Shown here one piece after another: positions 40,948 through 50,450 of a stretch of DNA of 64,000 nucleotides. How positions within the stretch are numbered: position 1 is the stretch's first letter; each line of letters opens with the position of its first letter. The stretch is from Winogradskya humida (GTDB lineage: Bacteria; Actinomycetota; Actinomycetes; Mycobacteriales; Micromonosporaceae), in NCBI RefSeq assembly GCF_016862215.1, contig NZ_BOMN01000113.1, positions 62,001 through 126,000 on the forward strand. Reading direction: 5' to 3'. The position numbers and the translations under genes are program-made. The notes beneath the pieces are model-generated. The model had not been told where the DNA came from. It made no database searches and saw only the letters and a list, made by a program, of their open reading frames with translations.

Positions 40948-43900
40948 TCATTGATCGTCTGTCTCAAGTTGTCTGCCGTCGCGCATAGAGACGAGCAATC
41001 CGTCCGTGCGCCTTTCCGCTTCGCCGGTAGACATGACGAAGTCGCCCTCAGGATCGGTGAAGGTCGCGACGAGGTTCTGTCGGAGAGGGCCTGAGACATC
41101 AGCGCTGTGCTGGCCGGCGACCTTTACGACGGCTTGGAGTACGGGGGCCACGGCGTCAGCTGTGAGCTCAGTTGCTTGCACGATCATCACTGTCGCCAGG
41201 ATTGCGAGAACTTGGTCCGGTGGTCCGAAGGTGGTGGTCAGCCCGGCGGCCATGGCACTGGTCAGAGTGGCGATGTGCTCCGGTGCGCGGCCAACCTCTT
41301 GAGCGAGAACGGAGACGGCGTTGACGAAGCGGTCCTGCCCGATGTCTCGCCAGAACGCTGAGCGGGTGAGGTTCATCAACACTGGTCGGGTGATGGTGCC
41401 GCCCGGACGGCGGGCAGTTGCGAGCAGCAGCGGCCAGATGTTGGGCAGGTCTACCGCGTTACTCAGGAATAGCTTCTCGATGACCGTTTCGGTTGTGGTG
41501 GCGTCGGTGTGTCCGCGTTCCATCAGGACTTCAAGCAGGGCGAGGCTGCCGAAGGCGTGGACACCGACTGATGTGGCGATAGCGCGTAGTGCGGCGTCGT
41601 CGCTGTAAAGGGCGATGTTGTGCTGTAGGGCAACGTCGATCGGCGCCAGCCACGGCTCGGTCGTCTCGGGCTGCGGACCGCGGTTAAGAACGGGTTCTAT
41701 TACCCCGGTGGGTCGACACTCTTGGCTCGCGCGCAGGACCGCGGCGCTTGCTTCTAGCTCGTGCTGTCGTGTGGCGTCATCAGAGGCGGCGAGGAAAAGC
41801 GTTCCGCTACGTGGGTCGGCGCCGATTGTCCCGGCGGAATTGGCGGTGTCGCGGGCAGCGATATGGCTGATGTGGATATCGCGCGCGGCGGGTTGAGCGA
41901 TGCGGAAGTCCAGGAAGACGTCGCGTAAGACAGGCCAGAGCGGGGTTGCCGCCGCAGCCAGATAGAGGGCGCTGCCCTCGATAGAGATGGCGTGTCCGAG
42001 AGCGTCCCGGGCGGCCTCGACTTCTCGGTCTTGGACTTCAGCTAGCGGGTTGACGGCATTGAACAGGCCAGCTGCATTTTGAACCAAGCTGTGTAGATAG
42101 GGCCGGCGTGCTACAGCGCTGAGGATGCCGTGGGGGAACTGGCCGGCACGGACCGCAGTCAACGCCTGTTCGAGGCCGATGGTTCGCGGACGTAAGAGAT
42201 CGCCGATCTTGTTGGTGAACTGCGGATCGTCGAGGTTGAGGGTGAGCACTCCGGGAGGGTTGCGGGCGACAAAGCTGGCCCACGCTTCGCCGAGTCGACT
42301 TAAGAAGTCTTCGCTCACGGGTACCGCGACGGCTCCGTGACCAACCTCGCCGGTTTCGTCGTCGGTAGCGGACGGGTCGTGGCAGGACTGCAGAAGAGAC
42401 AGCAGAATCGGCCCGGTCACCGATGTGACGATGCCGTCTTGGGTAGCGAGGGAGAGCGCTTGTTCCGCGGTCGCTGTCGTCCAGCCTTGAGTCCGGTGCA
42501 GGTCCGCCCAGGTAGCGATCTCTATGCTGGTGACGGGAGATGCCTGGAGCATGTTGAGTTTCGCGGTGGCTTCGTCAATCTGGCCACGCCGGTATTTGCT
42601 GAGGATGAGTGCCCAGCTGTAGTCGCGTAGACGGGCGTCAAGGTCCGCGCGAGCGGGGATGAGGGGCTCTTCGAGGCTCGCGGACGTGGTCTCACCGTGT
42701 ACGTGGCGTCGTATCTCGGCGAGTCCGGTCGCCGCGAGGCGTTCGCTTCTGAACCAGTCCTCACGATTTCCGTGGACGTCGATCAGCCTGAGCCGTAGCC
42801 GGTGGCGCATGTTGAAGGGCAGGTTGTCGTGGCCGAGTAGTTCAGTGGCCCGGACGATGACTTCATCGATGCGTCCAGCCTGGTTCAGGATGTCCAGGGC
42901 GAGCAGGTCGAAGCGCGGGTCGCCGAACCGGTGGGCCGTTTCCTCGCACACGCGGATGCTCTCGTCGATGAGGTCTCGCTGTGCGAGTTGGCGGGCATAC
43001 GATTCGGCGGTGATGCTGCTGTTCTGATGGTTGCGGCGCAGCAGGATGAACGCTTCCTCGTGCCGGCCGGAGACGGAGAGAGCTTGGGCGTGGATGGTGT
43101 CGTAGGTTCCCGGGGTTAGATAGCCAGCGACTTGCAGCCGGTCGAGTTCGGCGAGAGGCCAGACTCCAAGATCAGCTAGGTTGTTGAGCGCCACCAGGCG
43201 TTGGTCATCCGGTGCGTCGGTCGCCAGAAATTCGTTCCAACGTCCGATCTGTTCTTCGGCGCTCGTGTCGCCGTTCGACGCCTTGACCGCAGCGCAGTGA
43301 GCGATCCACGACGGCAGGTTAGCGGCAGCGATGACGTCGGCAAATTGGTCACCGGAGGAAGTGTCACCGAGTTCGTAGCACAGCCGGGCAGCGTAAAAGG
43401 CCAGGGCCGGTGACGCCGCTTCCGTCTCGGTCGCCTCACCGTCGGGGCCGGGAGTGGCAACTCGGATCGCGGAGCGTTCGTCGCCACTGAGCCCGAGGGA
43501 TTGCAACAGAATCGTCGCGGCTGGCACGCTGTCGGCCCAGCACCGGCGGCGCGCATCCCGGGCCTTTGATGCCAGCTGGGCGGCCCGCCGATAGTCGTTC
43601 AGGTTCGTCGTGCCCGATTCCGGCTGTGACCGCCGCAGTAGGGCCTCGGCCAGCGCAAGCATCTGCGCCGCAGAGTGCGGGGCCAACGCTAGGGCACGTT
43701 CGTGGTGAGTGATCGCCCTCTCGGCGTCTCCGCTGAGTCCCGCATGGTCGGCAAGGAACCGCTGAATCGTGGCATCAGTCGCTGCCTGCTCTGACCGCTC
43801 AGACACGATCGCGGGGATAGGAATAGGCCCCTTCTGTTGACCGTGTTCGATTGCAGCAAGGCCGAGCGCGGCGAGCAGGGCTGCGTCTGGCGTATCAACA

Positions 43901-44727
43901 GCCTGGGTGAACAGGTCCTGAGCCCGGTCGGGATGCTCGTTGACCAGATGAAATCCGGCGTACGCCGCGAGCCGCCCGGATACCGGATCATCGTCAGCAG
44001 CGTGGAGGGCTCGGAGCATGCAGTCCGCCGCGAGCGTAGTCAGTCCGAACTCGCCGGCGTACTCGCTCACGGCGGACCAGGCCAGCCATGGCCAAACCGG
44101 TGTGTCGCTGCTCAGGATCCGCCGGACGGCCGCCCCCGGGTCGTCTCTACCGTCTATCAGAATTTCAGCGATCTGTTGCGCCACAACGGGCGCGGTGTCG
44201 GCCAGCACCTCCAGCGAGCTCGCACACGAAGGAGGCAGGTCCGCTCTCAACGTACTGAAGGGATCGTCCGGGGCTTGCCTTGCGAAGGCGGCAAGAGGCT
44301 CCGCTGCGGAGGCATCCAGTTTCTGATCACGAGGAACCATCACCTTGAAACCCGCGCCCGTCGGCACCGCCGTGTCCGCGGTGATCAACTGCCAGTACGC
44401 GGCGTGCGCCTCGATGTCGTAGAGCACCAAGATCACGGGTAGGCGGTAACGCAGCCAGTAGCGGCGATGCTTCTGCGAACTCTCCCGAAAGATCCATCCG
44501 TCGCCTTCAGGCGTCAGCTCGTCGAACCATGACCCGCCCGCCTTGATCTGTAATGCCAGCAGACGGCCAGTGGGCACCTCGTCGACCATCGTCTCGACCT
44601 GAGCGTCGATCCCCACGTCCGCGATCGGCTGTGGTCTGAAATGCCAGCCAAGCTGCGTATAGACGATCAGAGCAACGCCGCTAACACCAATGTCGCCTTT
44701 GACGGGTGCGGGTAGAGAACTAATCAC
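40948..44727 (-). CDS. DUF4365-nuclease/helical-repeat/PIN-like protein (1259 aa), candidate defence effector
   Basis: The N-terminal domain fits DUF4365 (PD-(D/E)XK-like): KGDIGVSG (10-17), VGIDAQVE with Asp41 and Glu45, and LLALQIKAGG with Gln60-Ile-Lys62. Residues about 160-1000 are Ala/Leu-rich helical repeats of TPR type (FLADHAGLSGDAERAITHHE, ESIRVCEETAHRFG). The C-terminal region contains ALYSDDAALRAIATSVGVHA (about 1039-1058), the second half of a PIN-like RNase signature with paired aspartates, preceded by a possible first half (EGSALYLAAAA). Nuclease plus repeat sensor plus second nuclease is an architecture seen in anti-phage systems. Domain calls are by eye; the PIN part is the least certain. 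ATG 44727. Confidence 0.65.
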   Translation of the reverse strand: MISSLPAPVKGDIGVSGVALIVYTQLGWHFRPQPIADVGIDAQVETMVDEVPTGRLLALQIKAGGSWFDELTPEGDGWIFRESSQKHRRYWLRYRLPVILVLYDIEAHAAYWQLITADTAVPTGAGFKVMVPRDQKLDASAAEPLAAFARQAPDDPFSTLRADLPPSCASSLEVLADTAPVVAQQIAEILIDGRDDPGAAVRRILSSDTPVWPWLAWSAVSEYAGEFGLTTLAADCMLRALHAADDDPVSGRLAAYAGFHLVNEHPDRAQDLFTQAVDTPDAALLAALGLAAIEHGQQKGPIPIPAIVSERSEQAATDATIQRFLADHAGLSGDAERAITHHERALALAPHSAAQMLALAEALLRRSQPESGTTNLNDYRRAAQLASKARDARRRCWADSVPAATILLQSLGLSGDERSAIRVATPGPDGEATETEAASPALAFYAARLCYELGDTSSGDQFADVIAAANLPSWIAHCAAVKASNGDTSAEEQIGRWNEFLATDAPDDQRLVALNNLADLGVWPLAELDRLQVAGYLTPGTYDTIHAQALSVSGRHEEAFILLRRNHQNSSITAESYARQLAQRDLIDESIRVCEETAHRFGDPRFDLLALDILNQAGRIDEVIVRATELLGHDNLPFNMRHRLRLRLIDVHGNREDWFRSERLAATGLAEIRRHVHGETTSASLEEPLIPARADLDARLRDYSWALILSKYRRGQIDEATAKLNMLQASPVTSIEIATWADLHRTQGWTTATAEQALSLATQDGIVTSVTGPILLSLLQSCHDPSATDDETGEVGHGAVAVPVSEDFLSRLGEAWASFVARNPPGVLTLNLDDPQFTNKIGDLLRPRTIGLEQALTAVRAGQFPHGILSAVARRPYLHSLVQNAAGLFNAVNPLAEVQDREVEAARDALGHAISIEGSALYLAAAATPLWPVLRDVFLDFRIAQPAARDIHISHIAARDTANSAGTIGADPRSGTLFLAASDDATRQHELEASAAVLRASQECRPTGVIEPVLNRGPQPETTEPWLAPIDVALQHNIALYSDDAALRAIATSVGVHAFGSLALLEVLMERGHTDATTTETVIEKLFLSNAVDLPNIWPLLLATARRPGGTITRPVLMNLTRSAFWRDIGQDRFVNAVSVLAQEVGRAPEHIATLTSAMAAGLTTTFGPPDQVLAILATVMIVQATELTADAVAPVLQAVVKVAGQHSADVSGPLRQNLVATFTDPEGDFVMSTGEAERRTDGLLVSMRDGRQLETDDQ

Positions 44728-44775
44728 CGACCGAGGGTATTACGCGCCCCGTGGATTGGTGAGCGCCACATCACG

Positions 44776-45240
44776 TTAGTTCAACAGGTGCAGCCGGTCC
44801 GGCAATTCGAGAGCGGAATCCCCGGATCGGCCTTCCTCAGCTCGCCGATCGCTACAGGCCCCCACCAGCCGGTCGTCCAGGGTCTGCCGGCCAACGCGCT
44901 TCTGACGAACGCGGACTTCTTCGCGCAGTCGTCGGTGCACGGCGTGCGGCGGACCAAGGTGGCCGGCCGTCTTCCGGACGGCTTGAGCGCGGTCGGTTCT
45001 CGCGGTCAGGTCGTCGCCGGTGGGTTCCGCGCGGGCGGCGGCATCCAACAAGGGCAGTGCCATGTGCGGGTTGAGGCAGTGGGCTGCGCAGCCGTTGTTG
45101 CAAGCCCCAGCGGGCTCGATACCGGTCATGTCGACGTCATCGGCGTAGCGGGCGGCGCTCGCTGTGACGGCTATGAATTCGGAGAGATCGGCCAGCTCGC
45201 AGACGAGCGAGCTGACTAGGTCGGCTTCCCGGACAGGCAT
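44776..45240 (-). CDS. Hypothetical protein with Cys-rich turn (154 aa), possibly degenerate
   Basis: The N-terminal helix (LVSSLVCELADLSEFIAVTA) and GIEPAGACNNGCAAHCLNPHM look native, the latter as a CxxxCxxxC metal-binding loop. The C-terminal 70 residues are Arg-rich and less convincing. The ATG at 45240 has no clear ribosome-binding site. The gene lies upstream of the DUF4365 gene on the same strand (48-nt gap) and could belong to that module. Function unknown. Confidence 0.4.
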   Translation of the reverse strand: MPVREADLVSSLVCELADLSEFIAVTASAARYADDVDMTGIEPAGACNNGCAAHCLNPHMALPLLDAAARAEPTGDDLTARTDRAQAVRKTAGHLGPPHAVHRRLREEVRVRQKRVGRQTLDDRLVGACSDRRAEEGRSGDSALELPDRLHLLN

Positions 45241-45599
45241 GCGGTCCGGGAACCCTGGTCGCCGGCCGTCGCTGCGAGGTGGACAACCATCATGGTCATG
45301 TAGGGCCTCTCGGACGTTGTGCTCCTGACCTGCCGTCTACGTCGCATGGCTGCTGGTGAGAGCGTCTGGCGAGCTGTCGGGCGTCACCACCTGTAGGCAC
45401 GACCTTGTGCCGCAGCTCAAGAAACGAAAAATACACGGTCAAGGATTGCGCACGGGGGAATCTGGTGCCGCTGGAGACGCCGCGCAACTACCGTCCGAAC
45501 AACACGTCCGCGTCCGGTGGATCCATCTCCCACAGAGGCCGGCCGAACCAGGCTCGAATCTGCTCCAGCTGCCCGATGTCGATACGGATCGTCGAGTCA
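45241..45599. other. Spacer with no supported gene
   Basis: 359 nt between the Cys-rich ORF and the integrase remnant. Short ORFs in both directions have no ribosome-binding site and mixed composition. It may include the promoter of the DUF4365 module and decayed N-terminal integrase sequence. Confidence 0.4.
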
Positions 45600-46000
45600 G
45601 CAAGGCCGTCCGACGCGAGCCAACGAGTTTGCAGGCGATGACCGGGCGGGCGATCGAGTGCCCGCTCGACAAGATGAACTGGCCCCGCGGGCGCAAGGAC
45701 GCCCGGCTGCGGGTCCCGCCCACCGAAGCGGGAGATCGTCAGTTGTTCACCGGCTGGGCCTGCAACCCGACCACCTGCCGCAAGTTCGCACCCGTGGCTC
45801 GCAACTATGCAGCGGCCCGGCTGATGGCCGACGTAGGCCTGCGGGTGAACGAGGTACGAAGTCTAGATCTCAAAGTGGGATCTGGGTCGGTTCGGCAAGC
45901 TGCCCGTGCGATGCGACAAGAGGTCGCGGGGTTCCGGCCCGCGAGAGCGGATGGTGCCGCTGATCAACGACGCCGGCCGGACGCTGCGCTGGCGAGGACA
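45600..46000 (+). pseudogene. Tyrosine-recombinase (integrase) remnant
   Basis: Frame 1 reads PLDKMNWPRGRKDARLRVPP, LFTGWACNPTTCRKFAP and AARLMADVGLRVNEVRSLDL, the core of XerD/phage-integrase-type recombinases including the first catalytic Arg (GLRVNE). The next segment continues in another frame as KWDLGRFGKLPVR and GPRERMVPLINDAGRTLRW, then stops matching. The C-terminal HxxR...Y part is missing. So it is a frameshifted, truncated integrase, consistent with the end of an old mobile insertion next to the DUF4365 module. Confidence 0.7.
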
Positions 46001-46219
46001 CCGCCGCGCGAGTCGCACAAGCGGTCGGCTATGTGAGCGCGACACAGAATACCGGACGTTCTACGGGTGACCGCCCGGCCAGGACGCTGCTCGGTTGCGA
46101 ACCCCATGACGGCTGGAGCGGAGCTGGCGGACACCGTCGGAATCACCAGAACCCACGAACTTGCGACAGCCTGAATACGAGAACGAGCCCTTGGGTTCCC
46201 GGCGGAAAGCCCCCGGTCC

Positions 46220-46918
46220 TCACCATCTGAAGTGACTCCCGTCGGTGAGGTTCACGACCATGCCGGTGTAGGTGTAGAAGTTCATCGCGGAGAACAGCGC
46301 GAACCCGATGCCGGCGACGGTCCAGGCCCAGTAGAGCACCTGCCAACTGCGGCGGCTGCCGGGCCGGGCCGCGAAAGGGAAGAGCAGGCAACCCAGCGCG
46401 GCGGGGCCGTAGAGCACGACGGCGAAGAACGTGTTCTCGATGGCGGGGTGATGGTGCAGCAGCCCGGTGATGGGTTCCTCGGACGGTGCAGCGCTGATGA
46501 CGTCGAAGCGCACGATGGCCAGGGTGCACCAGGTCATGACGAGCCCGAGGATGAAGACGATGACCCCGACGGGACCCAACGCATCCGGTAGCCGGTCGGG
46601 GTCCAGGACCGGTTTGCTGCGGCTGATCCGCCAAGCGGCGGCCAGCAAGAGCACGCCGAGCATCAGGGCAGGTTCGCCGAAGATGGTGTCGATATAGGGC
46701 TTGGCCTCGGCGAGCGGGTGGGTGACGGTCATGGTGCCGCCGAGCCCGGTCAGCAGCAGGCCGAGGACACCGAACGCGGCGGCCCAGCCGTGGTGGTCGG
46801 CCGGTGCTCGCACGAGGCGCAGGGGCATGCGTTCGTTGCGCAGCCAGGCCCAGTAGCGCGGGACGAGGATCAGCGCTGCGCCCGCGGCGACGCCGATGGT
46901 TGTGTTGTACATGATCAT
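46220..46918 (-). CDS. DUF981 family membrane protein
   Basis: A 232-aa protein with about six or seven transmembrane helices: YNTTIGVAAGAALILVP, WAAAFGVLGLLLTGLGG, FGEPALMLGVLLLAAAW, VGVIVFILGLVMTW, FFAVVLYGPAALGCLLFP and YWAWTVAGIGFALFSAM. The pattern of THPLAEAKPYIDTIFGEP fits the DUF981 family (unknown function). ATG 46918 follows CCAGGAGTCAAC; the longer ORF is rejected. It is 22 nt downstream of the marR gene on the same strand, so it is probably controlled by it. Confidence 0.75.
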   Translation of the reverse strand: MIMYNTTIGVAAGAALILVPRYWAWLRNERMPLRLVRAPADHHGWAAAFGVLGLLLTGLGGTMTVTHPLAEAKPYIDTIFGEPALMLGVLLLAAAWRISRSKPVLDPDRLPDALGPVGVIVFILGLVMTWCTLAIVRFDVISAAPSEEPITGLLHHHPAIENTFFAVVLYGPAALGCLLFPFAARPGSRRSWQVLYWAWTVAGIGFALFSAMNFYTYTGMVVNLTDGSHFRW

Positions 46919-46940
46919 GTTGACTCCTGGCCGGTGGAGG

Positions 46941-47447
46941 TCATCGGTGGTGTGCGGTGATGAGGAGCCGCAAGACGTCAATGTCGTTCCGGCCGGCGCC
47001 AGCATGGGTGTCGAGCAGGGTGTTGAGCTCAGCGATGAGCTGGCCGCGTAGCTGCTGATTGAGTGCCCATCCCGCGGCGGTAGGCGCGAGCAGGGACCGG
47101 CGGCGGTCTTTGGTGGGGACGCTGCGGCGTAGCAGACCGCGTCTGATAAAAGCAGCGGCGTAGCGGGTGACGGAGCCTTTGGACACCTGCGCCAGGGCGG
47201 CGACCACGCCGGTGTCGACGGGTCGGTGCATGACGGTCAGGTGCAGCACGTCGTAGCTGGTCCAGGTCAGGTTGGCGTCGCGGAGGACGGCGGCCTCGAG
47301 GTAGTGGCGGGCGAAGTTCGCGGTGCGGCACAGCTGCGCGAGGCGATCCAGCTGCCCCAACCCGGCCTCGGCGGCTGCGATATCCGGTACCGCCGGCATC
47401 GCCGGTTCGGCGATGCCGGCGGCACTCGATGGCTTTTCGCTCATCAT
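46941..47447 (-). CDS. MarR-family transcriptional regulator
   Basis: A 168-aa protein with a winged helix-turn-helix: WTSYDVLHLTVMHRPVDTGV, ALAQVSKGSVTRYAAAFIRR as recognition helix region, then LLRRSVPTKDRRRSLLAPTA as the wing (the DRR signature). Flanking helices form the dimer interface. It likely represses itself and the following DUF981 gene in response to a small ligand. The ATG overlaps the TGA of a preceding small ORF. Confidence 0.85.
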   Translation of the reverse strand: MMSEKPSSAAGIAEPAMPAVPDIAAAEAGLGQLDRLAQLCRTANFARHYLEAAVLRDANLTWTSYDVLHLTVMHRPVDTGVVAALAQVSKGSVTRYAAAFIRRGLLRRSVPTKDRRRSLLAPTAAGWALNQQLRGQLIAELNTLLDTHAGAGRNDIDVLRLLITAHHR

Positions 47448-47650
47448 CGGTCCCGGGCGCCCTGCTCAAGGAGTGCCATCGGATCCGGCTGTGCCCGGGT
47501 CTTGCCGTGGCGGTGGTGATCGCCGCTGGTCCAGTCAGCCAGCCGGCGTACGGGCCAGAACTGGTGCGCATCGTCGAGCCCGCCTGTGGTGGTGGGCAGG
47601 TGTCGGGTATGCCGGGCGGCCCGGTGACTAGCCGCATGTGCGTGCATCAT
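47444..47650 (-). CDS. Small His-rich ORF coupled to marR (68 aa)
   Basis: ATG 47650 follows GAAAGGACCCC and its TGA overlaps the marR ATG (ATGA). The product is His/Arg-rich at the N-terminus (MHAHAASHRAARHTRH). It could be a leader peptide giving coupled translation or a metal-binding peptide; the evidence is positional only. Confidence 0.4.
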   Translation of the reverse strand: MMHAHAASHRAARHTRHLPTTTGGLDDAHQFWPVRRLADWTSGDHHRHGKTRAQPDPMALLEQGARDR

Positions 47651-47708
47651 GGGGTCCTTTCAAGAGAAGTTCGCCTGTCGTGGTGGCTCTGCAGGTCCGC
47701 GCCGGTCA

Positions 47709-47954
47709 TCACCGGCACGACGCGACCAGCGGGGGCGGTGTGCCGGTGGTCAAGCCAGGTGGTGATGGCCATGCACGCCAGCAGTACCGTGCGGTGCAGA
47801 TTGATCGAATGGCCCGGTCCGAGAGATGATCGCCGCGGCCAGCGGGGGCCGATCGGGAACGCGGTGTGTTCGCGCTGGCAGATAAGGCCACGAGGCGCCG
47901 TCCGGAGCCCTGCCGGGCGCGATGGGTATGGGTGGTGGCGGGGTTGGTGTGCAT
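47709..47954 (-). CDS. Small ORF with strong ribosome-binding site (81 aa), possibly frameshifted
   Basis: ATG 47954 has AAGGAGAAATCACGCC upstream, but the product is Arg/Ser/Pro-rich. In the neighbouring frame the second half reads INLHRTVLLACMAITTWLDH, a more protein-like helix, suggesting a lost frame. The rest of 47651-48033 shows nothing else. Confidence 0.3.
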   Translation of the reverse strand: MHTNPATTHTHRARQGSGRRLVALSASANTPRSRSAPAGRGDHLSDRAIRSICTARYCWRAWPSPPGLTTGTPPPLVASCR

Positions 47955-48033
47955 GGCGTGATTTCTCCTTGATCCTCTCGGTTTCGGGGGCAGGCTGCGC
48001 GACGACCGCGGGACGGCCCCGCAGTCGTGGTGA

Positions 48034-49143
48034 TCAGCGCCGGCAGGTAGTGACAGCAGGACGGGGCCCGGTGCGCGTCACCGTCCGGCTGATCCACCGG
48101 TTTGCCGCCGTGAACACCGCAGCCGCGCCGCGGTGCAAGTCGATCGCGTGCCCGGCGCCGGGCACCACGAGGGTGTCGACCGGTGTGCCGGGCGAGTAGA
48201 AGCCGTGAGTGCGCTGGCACAGCTGCGCTCCGGTGCCGCAGGGCCGGCTGGTGTTGCAGAACAGTGAGTCGTGGCTGCCGACGATCAGCAGGACGGGGAT
48301 CGTGATCTGCCGGCTGGCGGCGATGTAGGCGTCCGCGGTCATCGTGGCGCGCTCGCCGCTGGTGCCGACCGCTTTGGTGATCTCCTGCCAGCGGGCCGAC
48401 CCTGGTATTGCGGTCGAGGTGTCAAGGAAGAAGCCTGCCCGGGTGCCGGGCGGGGTGGTCACATAGCCGGCCGGCATCCGCGAGCGGGCGAACTTCGGAT
48501 CTGAGCTGGCCGGGTAGAGGCTGTCCTGGAACGCCTTCAAGCCGGGCTGGTTGTAGTCGACCAGCTTGCCGGTCAGCACAAGCGCGTCGAGATCACGGTG
48601 AGTAGCAGCTTCGGCGGCCAGAACGATGGACCCGTAGGAGTGCCCGACGCCGACGACGTTCGCGAACCGGCCGATGCGGCCGTCGCGGAGTCCGGTGGCG
48701 ATCTGGTGCAGCGCTTCGGCCTCTCTGTCGACGGTCACCTGTGCGGCGGGTGGCCGGTCACTGGCGCCAACACCGGGCCGGTCGATCAGGTACACGGCGT
48801 CACCGTGCGCGAAGGCGCCGGCGGTCCAGTTCGTCGACGCGCTCAGCCCGGTCCAGTAGGTGTGGTCGTAGGTGAATCCGGAGACGAGCAGCTGCACGGT
48901 GCGGGCGCCGCCTCGAGGTACGCAGAGCCACCCGGCGACCCGGTAGCGCGGTGCGGTGCGCTTTGGGGTGAGCGTGATGCTGGTGTCGTGACGCTTGCAG
49001 GCCGCTGGCCCGGGATTCGGTGATGAGCGGGAATGCGCATGGGCCGGGGACGTCGGGGCTAGGACAGCGGTGATCAGCAGCAGCGTCAGTGATGCGACGA
49101 CCCTCAGCCGCTGAAGCCCTTGGGCGGTGGTGGACGTGTGCAT
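48034..49143 (-). CDS. Secreted alpha/beta-hydrolase
   Basis: A 369-aa protein with a Sec-type signal peptide: LRVVASLTLLLITAVLAPTS then AHAH as cleavage region (about residues 30-37). The hydrolase core has the nucleophile elbow GHSYG, the acid in GSHDSLF and the catalytic His in GAGHAIDL, in correct order. It should cleave an ester or amide outside the cell; the substrate is unknown (lipase/esterase-like). ATG 49143 follows GAAGGAGAACACC. It is monocistronic, 248 nt downstream of the transfer operon end. The gap 49144-49391 holds no supported feature. Confidence 0.82.
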   Translation of the reverse strand: MHTSTTAQGLQRLRVVASLTLLLITAVLAPTSPAHAHSRSSPNPGPAACKRHDTSITLTPKRTAPRYRVAGWLCVPRGGARTVQLLVSGFTYDHTYWTGLSASTNWTAGAFAHGDAVYLIDRPGVGASDRPPAAQVTVDREAEALHQIATGLRDGRIGRFANVVGVGHSYGSIVLAAEAATHRDLDALVLTGKLVDYNQPGLKAFQDSLYPASSDPKFARSRMPAGYVTTPPGTRAGFFLDTSTAIPGSARWQEITKAVGTSGERATMTADAYIAASRQITIPVLLIVGSHDSLFCNTSRPCGTGAQLCQRTHGFYSPGTPVDTLVVPGAGHAIDLHRGAAAVFTAANRWISRTVTRTGPRPAVTTCRR

Positions 49144-49391
49144 GGTGTTCTCCTTCAGCTGTGCAGGGGTGATCCCGCCTGCGAGGGCCGGGTCGCTCAT
49201 GAACGGGCCGGGCCAGGCAGGCGTCGCTCGGTACTGCCGGGCGTAGCCAGGGCGCATCGCGCATGGATGGCCGACGTTCGGACGGTTCTTCGGGCCGGCG
49301 TCGCCGATGCGGCGTGAACCAGGGACAGCGTTGCGGCGAGCAGCAGTTTCGGTGACTGTTTGTCGGTGCTCGCGGTCGAGCAGCGCGGTCC

Positions 49392-50450
49392 TCACGACGG
49401 CCTGGCCCGGTACGGCGTCATCGGGTACGTGCCGAAATACGGGTAGGGAATGGATCGGTAGTGGGTGCCGCCGGACCCGGTTTGTTCGTAGCCGTAGTAG
49501 CGGTTCATCGACGCGTCCACCCAGCCGGCGAACAGGACCACATGCCCGCGCAGATCCGTGTCCGGGTTGATCATTAGATCCCCAGGGCGCAGCTCGGCCT
49601 TGGCGATGCGGGCTGACTGTTCTGCAAGGTCAACGGTGGTCAGGCCAGGGCCGGATAGTCCCAAAGCCATGGACACGTAGCCGGAGCAGTCGCGGCGGTA
49701 TCCATGCAGGAGATCGCCGGGCACGTTGCTGGACAGGTACGGCACGGGGCCGCCGCCAGGCCATGCCGTCAGCCACGTTTTCGCCCGGTCGAACACTGTG
49801 CTCACGCCGACACAGGAACTCCTGTCACCATCGGACGACGACGTAGCCGCCGTACAGACGCTTACGCACTGGTCCCGGCCGCCGGAAATTGCCAGAGCGT
49901 CTCCGGAAGTCACGGCAGTGACCACGGTCTCGGCGTCGGCTTCGTAGTCGGCGTACCGGTCGGGGAACGCGGAACGCTGCACGGTTTGCGCAGCCTCGGT
50001 GAGCGGCAACGTCGGCCAGCCCTTCACCTTCTGCAGCACCGTGTAGAACTTGTTCGAGACGTAGACCGGGTCGACCAGCTGTTCGGGAGTGCCCCAGCCT
50101 TGGCTGGGGCGTTGCTGGAACAGTCCGATTGAGTCGTGGTCGGTGACCTCGCTGGTGTTGATCAGCCGTGATTCGGTCATCGCGGTCGCGACCGCGATGA
50201 CCCATCCCCGCGGCGGTATCTGTTCGTGCCGGCCAACGGCGACGATGGTCGCCGCGTTGTCGACCTGGCTGCTTGTCCATTTCCCGACCGGGCCGGGATG
50301 TTCACGCAGCACGACCCGGCCACTGCCGCCGGCGGCTGTGGGCCCGCATGCGCTGGCGGCGGTGGTGTCGGCAACCACTGTCAGCAACGGCAGCGCGCAT
50401 AACGCGGCCACCACGACCGTGGCGACAGCAAGCCAGGTCTTGATCGTCAT
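49392..50450 (-). CDS. NlpC/P60-type cell-wall hydrolase of the transfer apparatus
   Basis: A 352-aa protein with an N-terminal signal or anchor (WLAVATVVVAALCALPLL). A lysozyme/transglycosylase-like middle follows (AVATAMTESRLINTSE, GLFQQRPSQGWG), then a C-terminal NlpC/P60 domain with Cys255 in RRDCSGYVSMAL and His303 in RGHVVLFAGW. It would locally open peptidoglycan for the conjugation channel, the role of VirB1 in Gram-negative systems. The ATG overlaps the stop of the lipoprotein gene (ATGA). Last gene of the transfer operon. Confidence 0.85.
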   Translation of the reverse strand: MTIKTWLAVATVVVAALCALPLLTVVADTTAASACGPTAAGGSGRVVLREHPGPVGKWTSSQVDNAATIVAVGRHEQIPPRGWVIAVATAMTESRLINTSEVTDHDSIGLFQQRPSQGWGTPEQLVDPVYVSNKFYTVLQKVKGWPTLPLTEAAQTVQRSAFPDRYADYEADAETVVTAVTSGDALAISGGRDQCVSVCTAATSSSDGDRSSCVGVSTVFDRAKTWLTAWPGGGPVPYLSSNVPGDLLHGYRRDCSGYVSMALGLSGPGLTTVDLAEQSARIAKAELRPGDLMINPDTDLRGHVVLFAGWVDASMNRYYGYEQTGSGGTHYRSIPYPYFGTYPMTPYRARPS

